Assembly (NCBI GenBank): GCA_900088475.1
Contig: FLMG01001070.1
Coordinates: forward strand, 90,276-154,275
DNA: 64,000 nucleotides
Source of the DNA: Hyphochytrium catenoides
Taxonomy: Eukaryota > Sar > Hyphochytriomycetes > Hyphochytriales > Hyphochytriaceae
Direction of reading: 5' to 3'
The number at the start of each line of letters is the position of its first letter. Position 1 is the first letter of the stretch. Positions 22,500 to 34,354 of the stretch are shown here, one piece after another. The position numbers and the translations under genes were made by a program. The notes beneath the pieces were generated by a model, which saw nothing but the letters and a program-made list of their open reading frames with translations, did not search any database and was not told where the DNA came from.

Positions 22500-22832
22500 C
22501 CCCGTTCGAGAAGTTTTGGACCCTTTCTGCCTCGATGGTCTTCACGGAGAACCTGGGACACACTTATCAGCAGGGCCCACTCTCCAGGAAACGGTTGCAG
22601 ATGTGCCTCAGACGACTCGAAGGTCCACCTCCAATCTCTTTGTTTAGCCAAATACTGAAAAGTCTGAGGGCGTAAAGAGGTCCAGCAAGGCAGCCAGGAA
22701 CTGTCTCTTCACCGGTCACAGGAGCTTTTATAGTTCCCAATAGGTTCGCCCTTATAGTGCCGGCGCAGGAACTGTAGATCAGATAACAGTATGAGACGTG
22801 GGACAATGGGTTATTGACCCCATGTGGTCCTC

Positions 22833-24377
22833 CTATACAGCTGATCCTGACGCTTCCGGGACCTCAGGAGCCCCTTCCGCCTGAAAGCGAGCAAGAGCGT
22901 GCGTTTGCGACTTCGTGGCTTCGTATAGGTCCTTGTACACGGCAAAGAGATAATCATAGGTGCGCTGATTTTTAAGGTTGGGCTCTACTCTACGCTCAGT
23001 CTGGTTCCAGGGGACATCGGGCGAGGCCAGGCCTATGGCACAGGCAGCCATCCAAGCGTCACCCAGTGCGGCTCCAATTGTTCTTTGAGGTACTTCTTGT
23101 ATGCAACCCGTCACGTCTGAGACGATCTGAAGCCACAAGGGGCTCTTCGTACCACCTCCTACCGCCACGTAACGTCTCGAAAAGGACTGCCGTTCGCAGG
23201 TGCTACGAGCTTGCATGCTGGCCACAATGTCTCTAACCCCATAAGCGGTAGCCTCTAAGAGAGCCCGGTAGATGTGTCCTCTGCCATGGTGCAAGGTGAG
23301 GCCGCAGAAAACTCCCCTAGCATTGGGATCAAAAATAGGTGTACGCTCTCCTGCAAAGTAGGGCAGAATCACCAGGCCATCACTTCCCGGCTGTACCTGA
23401 CTTGCGCTCTGGATAAGCTCCTGGTAGTCCACAGAGCCTACCAGGTCCCTGAACCAGCTGGTCAAGGCGCCAGATGTGGACATCCCCGCTGCTGACGTGT
23501 AGCTATCGGGCGCTGTGCCAGCTGTAGTCCACCAAATAGGACTGGGAGTGACTTGATGCAGAACTTCGACAAAGAACATAGTGGTTCCATACATAATCAT
23601 CACATCGCCAGGCTTACAGATACCGACGCTAGCTGCCTCTGCCCAGGCGTCAATCGTCCCTGTTAAGACCGGAATGTTCTCCCGTAACCCAGTCTCTTCA
23701 TTTAATGGACCGCCCACGGTCCGTCCGATGACTTCGGTCGACCAGTGTAAAGGCGGCAAATCAAGGTTAGGGCAGACAACACTAGACCAACTGAATATCC
23801 AGCGGCGGCAATGGATGTCGAACAATGGGTCGCATTGGCTCGCCGAGTGCATGTCCAGCACGTATCTCCCTGTAAGCTTCATTACTAGATAGGAACTGGC
23901 CATATAGAGCCGCTTAGCCCGTTTCCAGACCTCCGGCTCGTGTCGAGATATCCAGAGAAGCTTGGGACCCACTGCCTGAGACGACAACGCGGAGCCACAT
24001 CGATTTAAAATCTCCTCTTGTCCTAACTGACGGTTTAGCTCGTCAATCTCTTTGGCTGCGCGAGTGTCCACGCCATAGAGAATGGCTGGCCGAAGAGGCT
24101 TATTCGCGTCATCTGTTAGGAGGCAACATGGGCCTATACCACTGACGCAGATAGCAGCAATGTTGGCCCCCAGCTCAACCGCCTTGGCGGTAAGATGTTT
24201 GCTTATGGCACAAAAGTCCGCCCACCAGATCTCCTCGGCATCATGTTCTGCCCATCCAACCTGCGGAGATGACACTTGATGCGGCACTTCATGGGTGGCC
24301 AAGATATTCCCTTGCCCGTCAGCCAGAACTCCTTTTGAAGATGAGGTTCCTATGTCAACTCCTAGTACCGCTTGCAT
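22833..24377 (-). CDS. FGGY-family carbohydrate kinase, xylulokinase/gluconokinase-like
   Basis: ATP-dependent sugar kinase of 514 residues in a single exon. The start chosen is the ATG at 24377, directly before the phosphate-binding strand AVLGVDIGTSSSKGVL; the frame extends upstream only to a GTG at 24398. Other family landmarks are the WAEHDAEEIWW segment, CVSGIGPC, the catalytic-Asp segment VLTGTIDAWAEAASVG, the glycine-rich MIMYGTTMFF, LPYFAGERTPIFDPNARG, and the C-terminal VAVGGGTKSPLWLQIVSDV. The length is normal for bacterial FGGY kinases and no part is missing. The overall wording resembles bacterial kinases, and there is no intron although its neighbours are intron-rich. No clear targeting signal is in frame; an out-of-frame upstream stretch (24561-24410) looks presequence-like and could only join by splicing. 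The sugar cannot be read from sequence. Confidence 0.88.
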   Translation of the reverse strand: MQAVLGVDIGTSSSKGVLADGQGNILATHEVPHQVSSPQVGWAEHDAEEIWWADFCAISKHLTAKAVELGANIAAICVSGIGPCCLLTDDANKPLRPAILYGVDTRAAKEIDELNRQLGQEEILNRCGSALSSQAVGPKLLWISRHEPEVWKRAKRLYMASSYLVMKLTGRYVLDMHSASQCDPLFDIHCRRWIFSWSSVVCPNLDLPPLHWSTEVIGRTVGGPLNEETGLRENIPVLTGTIDAWAEAASVGICKPGDVMIMYGTTMFFVEVLHQVTPSPIWWTTAGTAPDSYTSAAGMSTSGALTSWFRDLVGSVDYQELIQSASQVQPGSDGLVILPYFAGERTPIFDPNARGVFCGLTLHHGRGHIYRALLEATAYGVRDIVASMQARSTCERQSFSRRYVAVGGGTKSPLWLQIVSDVTGCIQEVPQRTIGAALGDAWMAACAIGLASPDVPWNQTERRVEPNLKNQRTYDYLFAVYKDLYEATKSQTHALARFQAEGAPEVPEASGSAV

Positions 24378-25053
24378 GCTTCGCCTCCAGCCTCGCACTC
24401 AGGCCGCAGCACAGGCGTTCTACATCAAGGAGTGACACAAAGCATGCAGCGCTGCTTCTGGCCAGTCGGGATGGGAGGCCTCCAGGCTGCCTGATGAGCT
24501 TGAAGAGACAGAGCCTTGAGCTGAATAATCTGTGATGATAGCTTCTCAGCGCCAGCATCATGCTGAAGATTGGAAAGACCTTTCCTCTCGCAGTACTTGC
24601 AGTCTCAACATCTAGCGAATATTCCCAAAGCTTTCTACCAAAGCTTCACGCAGCAGTACTACTATTGGTATGTGGAATATTTGCATTGAAACAATGGGAG
24701 GAGAGATTGCGGTTGGTTTCATGGGTTGTCTTCACCTCTGTGTCGGTTCGTTCTTCCGCTTCGACCTCGACAGCCTGATTGGCTCCTCCGTCCCGCAGCC
24801 TTGCCCTTGCTCAGGTGCCTCACAGGGACAGCCAAGTGACCAGCTGCGGGCTCAGTGTGAATCTATTTTGCCACAGGCAGACGTAAAGGAGAAGGCATGC
24901 ATCGCCAAGCTGCTTACACTTTGGTCGCCCGTCAGGCTTTGTAGAATGAGAGGGATTGCGTAGTTAGGAGAGAGGTCCGCTCTCTCTTTATCAGTGTTGT
25001 GTCAGCGTGAGAACTCGAGCTGCCTTCTGCGCTAGAGGGGCAAAGACTGAGCT
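24378..25053. other. divergent intergenic region between sugar kinase and Sec8
   Basis: Promoters for the kinase (-) and Sec8 (+) should lie here. Plus-strand frames such as 24670-24963 have no family resemblance. A minus-strand frame at 24355-24561 has an Arg/Ser/Leu-rich start but is out of frame with the kinase. Confidence 0.4.
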
Positions 25054-28000
25054 ATGACTTCAAAAGCGGCACAATCAGAGATGGCAAAGCTGGACGAGCA
25101 GCTGAGAAAAATCGACTCGAAGCTCTTGAAAGACGAGTTTGAGGTGTTACCATTTGCCATTGAGGTGCTTGATGGAGGTAGTCTCTACCATTACATTCTT
25201 ACCTTCAAGTGAGAAATGCCTAACTTTTCTCACATGTCCAACAAAAAGAGATCAAAGATGCCGCGCTTCAAGATCTTCTCGCCCAGAAGCAGACCATAGA
25301 CAATGTTATCAACGGCATCGTCGACGGACACTACGCAGAGTTCAACAGCTCCGTCAAGAACTTTACTAGGATCTATGAGAATATCACTGGTAAGAGCCAT
25401 CAGATGCCATTGGGGTTTTGCAGCAGCTCTCTCATCAACCAGATAGATACTCATAGCCGAGTCCAAAATCTTCGTGCCATGGTGACGGACGTGAAGAAGC
25501 TCTTCACTTCAAAAACTGAGAATCTGCGGCAGCTTTGGCTGCGGAAGCTGGAGTACGAACATGTAAGAAATGAAGAGAGAGGCATAGGGAGTCCTTCACT
25601 GGACACGAAGCTGCGACATGTCCTGTATGTCTTCCGTCTCGTCTGCCTGTTCCCACCTTTATCTTTAGCGATCACTGCCACTGAGGTGCATAACTGCAGA
25701 TCCTGAAGATTCTTGAGAAGATAGAAGACGTCAAGAAAACACCTACCGAGATTGACAATCTCATGGCCCAGAAACGCTATATGAAGGCTGTTTCTCTTCT
25801 TACCAAGAGTCTAAAGGAGATCTTTGAGGACGATTTAGTAGGCATTGAAGCCCTGGGAGATGTGAGGACGAGTCTGATGGAGCGGAAACAGGTTAGAACA
25901 GTTGCTACGAACAGAGGCTGTTGGCATGGTGACCAGCGCAACTGAGGCTAAGGAAGAGACAGTCTTAAGAAAAATAGACGAAAAGGTAGAGGGAGTAGCA
26001 GGGACGCATGAACTATCTGAGACCTATGGGAAGAGTGATGTGAGGGTAGGAATACAAAGAAGGAAGAGAGGCAATCTAAATGGCATTCATCGGGACCAAA
26101 GACGACTAACCTCCACACCACTAGAAACTTGAGGATGCGCTAATTGACGAGCTCCAGTACTACGTCTACCGCAAGGTTGGAACTTAAAAATCTTACATGT
26201 GTTGGTCTCTTTTGACGCATTCCGACCCTCTCTTTAGGTGCTGTTCTTTGGGGCTTCCTCAATCAAGTTGTCTTGCCTTTCTCAGTTGTCTTAGCCCAAT
26301 TTTGCTTGAGTGCAGCTCTCGCCGATGCCATATACTCTATTTACGAACGCCTGTTCACTTACTGATACACGCTTCTATAGAAGAAGCATCCCAAGCTTCT
26401 GAACCAGGAGGAGGAGGAGGATTTGACTACGGAGATCACTGTTGAGAAGGAGGAAATCGTCATGAAGGCAGAGAATCAGTCCAAGCTCTTTCTCCGCTTC
26501 ATAGTGGAGGCGCTAGATCGGTGAGCTCCGTTAACAGTTGGACCCTTCCTATATGGTCCTGGAGCTGCGGATAGCTTTCTCTATGTTGAGCATTTTCTCC
26601 AAGTGTAGAGTGGGTATCTGGGCAGTAACCTTTTGCCGCAAGCTAACATCGTGAATTTTCTTCTGTATACCTTTCCTATTGGTGGAACCCTTTCTTCTGT
26701 ATATCTCAGTCTTGGTCGAATGGCTGAGGCTATTAGTGCTATTAAGGAATCCATGACCCATCAGTTGCATCAAGCAATCGTAAGGAAAGTAGCCAAGGCA
26801 AAGCCCACGGGTATGACTTCCCGGACGGACGGTGTAGGTACGTTTGCTCGTTTTTCTGTGCGTTTCTGGTTTCTTGTGGTTCTCTATGTTTGTTATTCCA
26901 GTGTCCCTTATCCGTCCATTAATGTCTCCTTCTTTCTTTGTTGTCATAATATTATTGACAAATCAAGTCTGCCAGCAATGTCGACTGGGCAATGCTTCAA
27001 AATGGCTGGTCGCTCACTCGTTTATCTCTCGTTCTATCTTAGCTTCAAGAGGTATTCAGCTGCCATCAGGGACAGAGTTCCTTCTGTTGTTGAACGTAAG
27101 CTCTCTGCCCTCAACAAAAGCTTGCCTATCCTGCCCTAGCAGCTTACTTGACTTCCCTCCCTATCTAACGCTTTTTTTCTGATCATAGAACGTGCTGAAG
27201 AGCTACTGTGGCATCCTTAGCAGCCACATGACCCTACTGGAGGTCTTCAAGACGCGGTGCAATCCATCCTACTCTTCGAGGGATGTGTGGGGTGTAATGC
27301 AGTCAGTCCTACAGGTAGGGAACTGATTTGGCGATATTTCCTCATGCGCCCTCAAGGACAAGCCTCATGCTTGGTATCCTTTGCACTCAGTCCATATCTC
27401 TCCCGCTGCCCCTAGCCTACATCCCTGTTCGTTCGCTCTCCATCTTCCCAAAGTTTGACTTACATAAATCTTTTTTTTGCCTAAGTCTTCTCATTGCTGT
27501 CACCCTGTAGGTGTCCACTAATCCTTGTTGATCCCCACGACAGGATTTTCTGTCACAAAATCTAGATGACTCTAGGGCTACCCTCTTATTAAACCACAAT
27601 CCAACGGGTTCTTTTTCAAAAAGTCGAGAGAACATCTTCACCTTCAATGTGGACAAGCCACTGGCAGGAACGACAAAAGCGGATCATAGTGCTCTTAGAG
27701 TAAAAGGACATTCGCCATCTCCCTACCATCTCTGTCAGGTGTACTTCCCCATTGTAGAGTTCACAGAGAAGGTACGTGCCGTCGAGAGTTGACAAGCGAC
27801 TGCTGAAGTAGAAAGGCCGAGGAAAGGGAATGCCTGGACCTAAAGGAGACACCAGCTGTTCGTCCCTACGCCTTTGAGTTTCTTCCATTCTTGCCTGTTT
27901 GCTTCCTAGGTGGAGGGTTACCCGGCTAACTTGTTCAGCTATACTTCGATTTTTTCACTTTCGACTCAGTCGAATAGTTCCAAACCCCAAACGCTCACCC

Positions 28001-31000
28001 GCTTGACCTCGAATCCCGTTTGCACTTCTGGTCTTTCATGAATGTATCTAGGCTTCCCAAATCTTGGAAGATCATAGTCCAAAGGTGGCGCTGGAGAGCT
28101 ACTTGCAGCAGTTAGTTCACTCCGTCCTACTACCTCGGCTTAACAGCGATGTGCAGGTACTCGTGCCCAAGGTTTTCTTCCTCTATCTTCTCCTCTACTC
28201 CGCGATTCTACACTCCGCTGAGCCTTCCGCCTCAACACCGCCCGTACCACCCTCTTGCCCTCTGGAGTTATTTATCCTCCTATCTACTCTTCTTCTCCAT
28301 TCCCATTCTTCCGTTTCTGTAAGGTATTTGACGTTCTAGGGCGTCCCTTCTAATAGTCATTCTCCTCCTCGTCCCTAGAAACTGGTAAGCGCTATATTGG
28401 AGGACAAAGATGCCTTCTCTATCACTCTTCAGGGTGATGAGACTGATCCGCAATGCCGATCCAATCCAATGGTACTACGTTCTTTACCTGTTCCTTGAGT
28501 ACTCATCTGCTCAAAACGTTTTTTCTCTCTTTGTATTATCCTCTTTGTCATTTTCAACGCATCGTCTTGCAGCTTGGTTGTTCCAAGCCCACTCGCATGC
28601 TTCTGCGGCAGCTGAAGTTTTTGATGAAGAGCCTTCCCAAGCATTCCCGGGACATCTTTGTGCTTGCAGAAAAGGCGATCACTTTATGGACAGAGAAGTG
28701 CCAGGCAAAGTTTAAGTAAGTTTGCTCTTTGTTGGTCTATAACTTGCCTTTTATGAATGATATTTGTCCTTGGCATCCTTTGGGTCTTAACATCTTTGCT
28801 CTGCGCCCATGTTCTCTTCAGGCGTCTAAACAGCCACACCTACACAGCTCAATGGATGAAAGTGTGGGGTGACAAGCTCAACCACTTTCTGGCGACCGAC
28901 CCATTGTATGTTAAGGCAACTGGAATTCAGCCGCCCCCGAGCCTAGGCCCCACACCCGGACAGCCTGAAGTAAGGGTCAAACTGGCTCTCTCTCAGATCT
29001 TCACTTTCTAGGACCTCTAGGTTATACTCTCTCTAGCTGACTAGCTGTCCCCTTCAGGACCAATCCCCGGAGTCTCGGAAAGAGAAAGAGCGAGTGTTCG
29101 AAACAGAGTTCTACGACTTTGATCGCCTTAACATCACTAAGTCGAACATTATAGCCTCCGCTGGCGCCTGGGAGACATTCGCTGCCATTCACTGCACATG
29201 TGACTGGATGGCTCGAGAAGTGTTGGAGATATATGCGGACGGATCCGAAACAGACACAGAGAGGTGCGACTATACTCTCTCTCCTAGGAGATGAGGGGAA
29301 TGAAGTTCAGAAAGGGAGGGCAAGGAGGGACACACAAAGGAAGTGAGAGAATGAAGGAAGAGTACTCGCACGCAGAGAATCTTAGAAAAAGGAGGGGAAA
29401 GCAGTAGCAGTCTGGCGTACAGAAAGAATTAGGGTCGTCAAGAGGAGCTCGCTTCCAAGCGCAAGCGCTCAATGGGGAACGAGGATAGCATGTCTTGTGA
29501 AGTTGTAGGGCCTGACAAAGAATAATGCAGAACTTTTAGGTTGGAAGCAGCTGAGGGAACGTTTCGCAAGAGCTTTCTATCCTTCTTACCGAGCGCATCC
29601 CAGCTACAAGGGGAGCCGCCAACTTCTGGAGAACCGAAACTCAAGTCCGGTCAGCTCTCACCCTCTGCGGCAGGGAGCCGCAGGTTTTCCCTCTCTCCCA
29701 CAGCGGTAGCCAACCTAAGACGGCCAACATTCCTGATGGAAACTATGGGAGATCAGAAGGCAGTAGACGGAAATAATAGAGCCCAAGAGGCGACAGAGAG
29801 AGGGGAGAACACGGCTGGGACGCAGAAGGAGAGTCTTAACGAACCGGCCCATGCTCTATCCAAGCGGTAGGATATATCACTTTTGTCTCGCAACTTCATT
29901 TGCCTCTTTTCCATTGTGGCCGAACATTCTTTGGGCTTTCGTCTTCGGCCCCCCCCTCGACAAGCATTTCCTTAACAGAGAGGTCTCAGATGTAGCGCGC
30001 TGGGAGACGAGTGTCTCTTTTTCATACGCCAAGAAGTGCGGACACAGGGCTTCTTAACCTTCAAGCACACCAGAGACTGCAGCTATGCCATCTCCCTCCT
30101 AGCCGCAGTAGACCCTGAGGTATCAACGGACCCACAAAATTGCTCTCAATCTTCCAGTCGTTTTTGCAACCGTCATTGCCTTCAGATCGTGTCCCTTCAC
30201 TGACGGTCTTTAGTTCCGTCGCGTTCATCACGATTACTCTTTCGTAAGCTTGTAACTTATATTCTTTAGTCTGTATACTGAAAGAACCACCCGTTGCCTC
30301 CACTCCAGCAACATGTTCAAGACTACTACCGCCAGCTGGCCCAGATTGATGAGATCATGACATCAAGGCTCCCTCATGCTAAGGTCCGCTTTATCTTCGC
30401 AGGCCTTTCTTCGCTTATTCCTTCTTTGATGGTGCATAGTTTGCGCTTTCTTGCGGGCAGAACTGTAACAAAGGTGAGTCCCAGGGGCTACTATACCCGT
30501 GAAGTGTTTAGGGGTTAAGGCTCGGCTAAGGCTCCTCAAAAGCACAAGATGGAAGGGAAAATAGGGAGATAATGCGTTAGACGTTAAGAATTGGCAGGGT
30601 CAAGTGGATGACAGATACGCTTGCAGGCTGGCGTACAGCAGCTGCTGTGTAATTCTCTGGCGCTCCAGGAGACTGTGGCCAACATACTAACCAACCACGG
30701 GGCCAAACTCTCAAATTCATTCGCCCTTGAGTTCCACCGAACTCGACGGTAATTGCCCCGTGTCTTTCGGTCTCATCCATTCCCTGTCGTTCTACTTACT
30801 TGGTCGGTGGACAGTTTGTGAGAAGCTATATATATTGTTCATCTCCATGCGCTGCTGTATCTTTTATGACTCGAAACTCTTTGTCACCCTAAAAATTTGT
30901 TGGATCTCACGACCTTTCTACTGTCTGCTCTTGATCTTCTGCATTGTACTCTGTTCGGACACCTCTCTCTCTCTCTTGTGCCCAGCTTCCTCCGCCTTTT

Positions 31001-31178
31001 GGAGTTAAAAGAGGATGAACTGCGAGAGTTTATCTCCAGCAACAAGTCGCTCTTCTCCTATGAGGATTACCGGGCCCTGTGGCTTATTGGCACCCCCGAC
31101 CGCCTGCCCTCTAACGACTCTCTGGCCAAGTTGGATGCGATATTCCCTGACAAAGCCCCAATCTTTCCAAAGAAGTGA
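25054..31178 (+). CDS. SEC8: exocyst complex component Sec8 (EXOC4)
   Basis: Subunit of the octameric exocyst that tethers secretory vesicles to the plasma membrane. The gene has many exons over 6.1 kb. Exon 1 starts at ATG 25054 (MTSKAAQSEMAKLDEQLRK). Next come TIDNVINGIVDGHYAEFN and SSVKNFTRIYENIT, then SRVQNLRAMVTDVKKLF (coiled-coil start), then the highly conserved DNLMAQKRYMKAVSLLTKSL and GIEALGDVRTSLMERKQ, then LEDALIDELQYYVYRK, all typical of Sec8 N-terminal regions. Later exons include VLKSYCGILSSHMTLLEVF, KLVSAILEDKDAFSITLQGD, WDKLNHFLATDP-like and the helical C-terminus EDELREFISSNKSLFSYEDY. Stop is TGA at 31176-31178. A Ser-rich insert at about 29540-29870 is not conserved. Exon joins in the middle third are approximate. 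Confidence 0.85.
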
Positions 31179-31353
31179 TATTTGCTAACAGAGGTAAGGC
31201 GCAAGAAGAAAGGGTCCGACTGCAGCAACAAGGCTATCTTTCAAACTTCGGGAGAGTCAGGTTGTGGGAGCCATTATAGCGATTCTCCCTGCGATGACTG
31301 GAAGCGTGCATTTGTTGTGTCTAGCCTGCAGGCTGATTCAGCAGCGCCGGCTC
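31179..31353. other. convergent spacer, 175 bases
   Basis: The Sec8 stop (+) and KDM8 stop (-) are only 175 bases apart, so their 3' untranslated regions probably overlap. No separate feature seen. Confidence 0.5.
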
Positions 31354-33737
31354 TCACCACCAAAAGCTCACGGAGAGGCTAAGAGACAGTGAACGGACGT
31401 AGTGCCAATAGTTGATGGGCAGAAAAAGCCTATTGGAGAGTGCACATGACAAGTAAGCACAGAGGGAGAAAGTTGGTCGGACGCAAGAGGGGGTGAAAGG
31501 GAGCCACCAGAAACAAGCACTAGGGTAAGCGAAGAAATGTCAGACCATGTCGAGGGTCTACTCACAGCTCGCCGGGCTTAAGAACGCCTTCGAGGCCTTT
31601 GGCCCTCCTAAATCTAGGATAACGATCATGGTCAACCGCTTCCACCTTCACCTATGCGTCAGTTAGAGCATTAGGACATTTAGCAGCTATGAGAGCCGAG
31701 AGTAAAAGCACTGTTACGTCATGTCATGCTACCTGGCTTGTATTACTTAGAATGCCTTCTCTTGGATACATGTCTGCAGATGCCTCGGGAGGATAGAGTC
31801 GGATGTACTTCGTTCCGACAACTTGGCCTAGGATGTTTGAATAGGGATCTTGATGAAGTCTAGACACCGTACCTATGGAATGAACCAGTAGTAATAAGCT
31901 TAGAGACTTACAAAGAGAAACAGACAAGAGAAAAGAACAGGAAAGAGTCCTTCTAGGGTTCAGACACCTTGCCTGGAGGTCCTAGCCACACGTTCATAGA
32001 AACCTCTTCTTCCCCGTCTCCGCACTCGACAGAAGTGGCAGCACAGTAGTCAGGGATTGAGATGTCCCTTCGCAGAGCTGGAACCTACATTGAAGGTAAT
32101 CTCTTTAGAGCGAGAACCGGGCTGATGTTGCAGAGCCCATGGAGGAGTCGGACATGACGCCCGGTGGAAAGACTGTCGGAGATTCTAGATAAGAGCCGCT
32201 TAGCAGAGTCACCGTCCGAGGAGAAGACCTGGCACATAAGAGAAATAGACCAATAGTGGAAGCGGTTGCCAAGCAGAGGAGGCCGGTGATGGATACCTGG
32301 TCAAACAAAGGATGCTGTGCGAGATATCGAACCTCGGTACCGCCTGCGAGACCGCTGTTAAATTGTGCCATAAGCACCCGGTTCGACTGATCGCTTCCCT
32401 TTGACTTGCCTTTCTCTAAAAACTGCTCGACAAAGTCCTTGAACTTCATGAATTGTAGCCTCCATCCCTCGTCCGCATAGTCCTGACCTATCTGCAGATG
32501 CAGGAAATAGTAAGAACCTACGTCCCTTTTGCTCCTTCCCATTATTCACTATTTCCTCAATACGATGCAAAAGCTGGGACCAACCTCGATAGGAACTGTC
32601 CTCAGCCCAGCCACGGTCTTTAGATAGCTAAGGTTGGACCAGCACCTGCTTCCATTGTCTGAACCACCCATTGCTGGCCAGAAGTCAATGGCACCAGTTA
32701 TAATGACCGGCTTTCTAATATGACATCGGTGAGCTCTTTTGTTGAGAAGCTGAGAAGGCCGAGAGAAAGGTTAACCCTTACCCCATGGCAAAATAGTTCT
32801 GTTGAAATTCAAGCAAGGTGGGGCATTCTATGCGAGGTATGGGAGACAGTGTCTTCTCATGTTCTCCATCACTTTCCTCGGTGGTCGACGTGGATCGCAA
32901 AGTTTGAACGGCTAGGTCAGCCTCTTGACCAGCAATACTTTTGCTGGCATCACCGCCAGAAGGAGAGTCACGATGGTGGTCGTCGGCTACCTTACGAAGC
33001 CGTTCTTCAAGTATCGTGACTAGAGGATGGGCGATCCTATGAAAGGGCTGCCCACCAATGATCAGCACCTGCAAGTTCGGGATTTCCAGGTAAGAGAAAG
33101 TGGATCCCGAGGCCTAAGAAGGAGCTTCTAAGGATAGGAGGAAAGTCGAAGCTAGGAGCACCAGAAAGGACAGTGCTGGTAAGGATCAAGCGCCAGCAAG
33201 AATGCGACCAAGACGACTGCTGGAGGAATGACAAGATATTCCAGGCGAGAGATGGTGAGGGAGGAAAACTGAGACGAGGACTCGGCATGGAAGAACGGAG
33301 CCATGTATAGAAGAAACGACCACTACCAAGTCAAGCTGCCTTAAAGCATCTTCAGGATTCTTCGAAGAGATGGCTGAAGCTTTGTAGACTCCGAACAAGC
33401 AATAAAGAGTCCTCCATAGCCCTTTTACTCGCGCTCTCGGGTCCCCACGGTGCAGAACGTCCCAGCATGCAGCTAGGTGCTCATCAATCTGGTGGAGCAC
33501 GGATTGGTTCCATCTCCAATCGAGACAATCCACAATATTCCTTAGCTGGCTAAAGTTTTCGTCGAAGGAAGCGACGTCGCAGCTTGGGAGTTGCTGAGCG
33601 TCGCGCAGCCTTAACTCTAGCTCCTGTGTTGCTTGTTTTAAGAGTCTTGCAGCTTCACTATCGGGTGCGAAGAGCGGTGGAGATGCCGACGCAGGTTCCT
33701 GCTCAAGCTTAGCTCGCTTGCTAGATGGGCTTTCCAT
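31354..33737 (-). CDS. KDM8: JmjC-domain oxygenase, JMJD5/KDM8 type
   Basis: Fe(II)/2-oxoglutarate oxygenase; the family acts as an arginyl hydroxylase and is linked to chromatin and cell-cycle control. Exon 1 (33737 to about 33330) is ATG-started, with a basic, NLS-like [10 protein letters not shown] and a helical N-terminal domain ending near RQLDL; the next exon continues [17 protein letters not shown]. Then come [67 protein letters not shown] and MNVWLGPPG, followed by the iron site LHQDP in the [13 protein letters not shown] exon, and the last exon with [19 protein letters not shown], whose His is the third iron ligand. This order matches animal and plant JMJD5 without gaps. Stop is TGA at 31356-31354. 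Eight exons or so; middle edges are approximate. Confidence 0.88.
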
Positions 33738-34354
33738 AGCCTGAGCAACCGGCGGGAGAAGTTACCTTCCCAGAGACCCTATAAGCCCTTGACGACAAGG
33801 TACGTGACCTTTCCTAGCCCCTAACCTATAGAAGTCGTCCCCGCTTATGAAGGCATGTCGCAGACGAGACTGGCAAACGCATGAAGATGGCAACTTTATT
33901 GATTCTGTGGGTAGAACTCTGTCTGATACGCAGATACAAGCTCATAAGCTCGTTCTTATCGCCGCTCATAATGCAATAACCAATTTATGATAACCGGTTG
34001 TGAGTAGATCCTGCGGATCAATAATACAGCATACCCCTCTAAAGAGAGAGACTTTTGTATGCTTTAGTAAACAGTAATACGCTCCATCTTGGTCACTTCC
34101 ATAACTGATTTTCTCTATCGATTCTCTGAGAGTGGTTGCCTCCTATTTGGAGGAGGAGGTCGGAGCCAAAGATTTGTGAGCCTCCACCAGACAAATCTTC
34201 ATCAAGAAGCCATTAGCTGCTGCCGACTCTCAAAGGGATGACGGCAAGCATAGAGAAGGCATTGTACCAGTGCTGAAGATAGGTAGTATTCTGGGCTTCG
34301 AAAAGGAGTAAGGGGCTAACCATAGCTCCTCTCCAACCACGGCTGCTTAGAGCC
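33738..34354. other. divergent promoter region between KDM8 and the nucleoporin gene
   Basis: The two start codons are 617 bases apart and point away from each other, so a shared or back-to-back promoter is likely. I saw no simple repeat or defined motif. Confidence 0.45.

Noticed and set aside
24355-24561. A presequence-like N-terminal extension of the sugar kinase
   Set aside because: It is out of frame with the kinase and no convincing donor/acceptor pair joins them.
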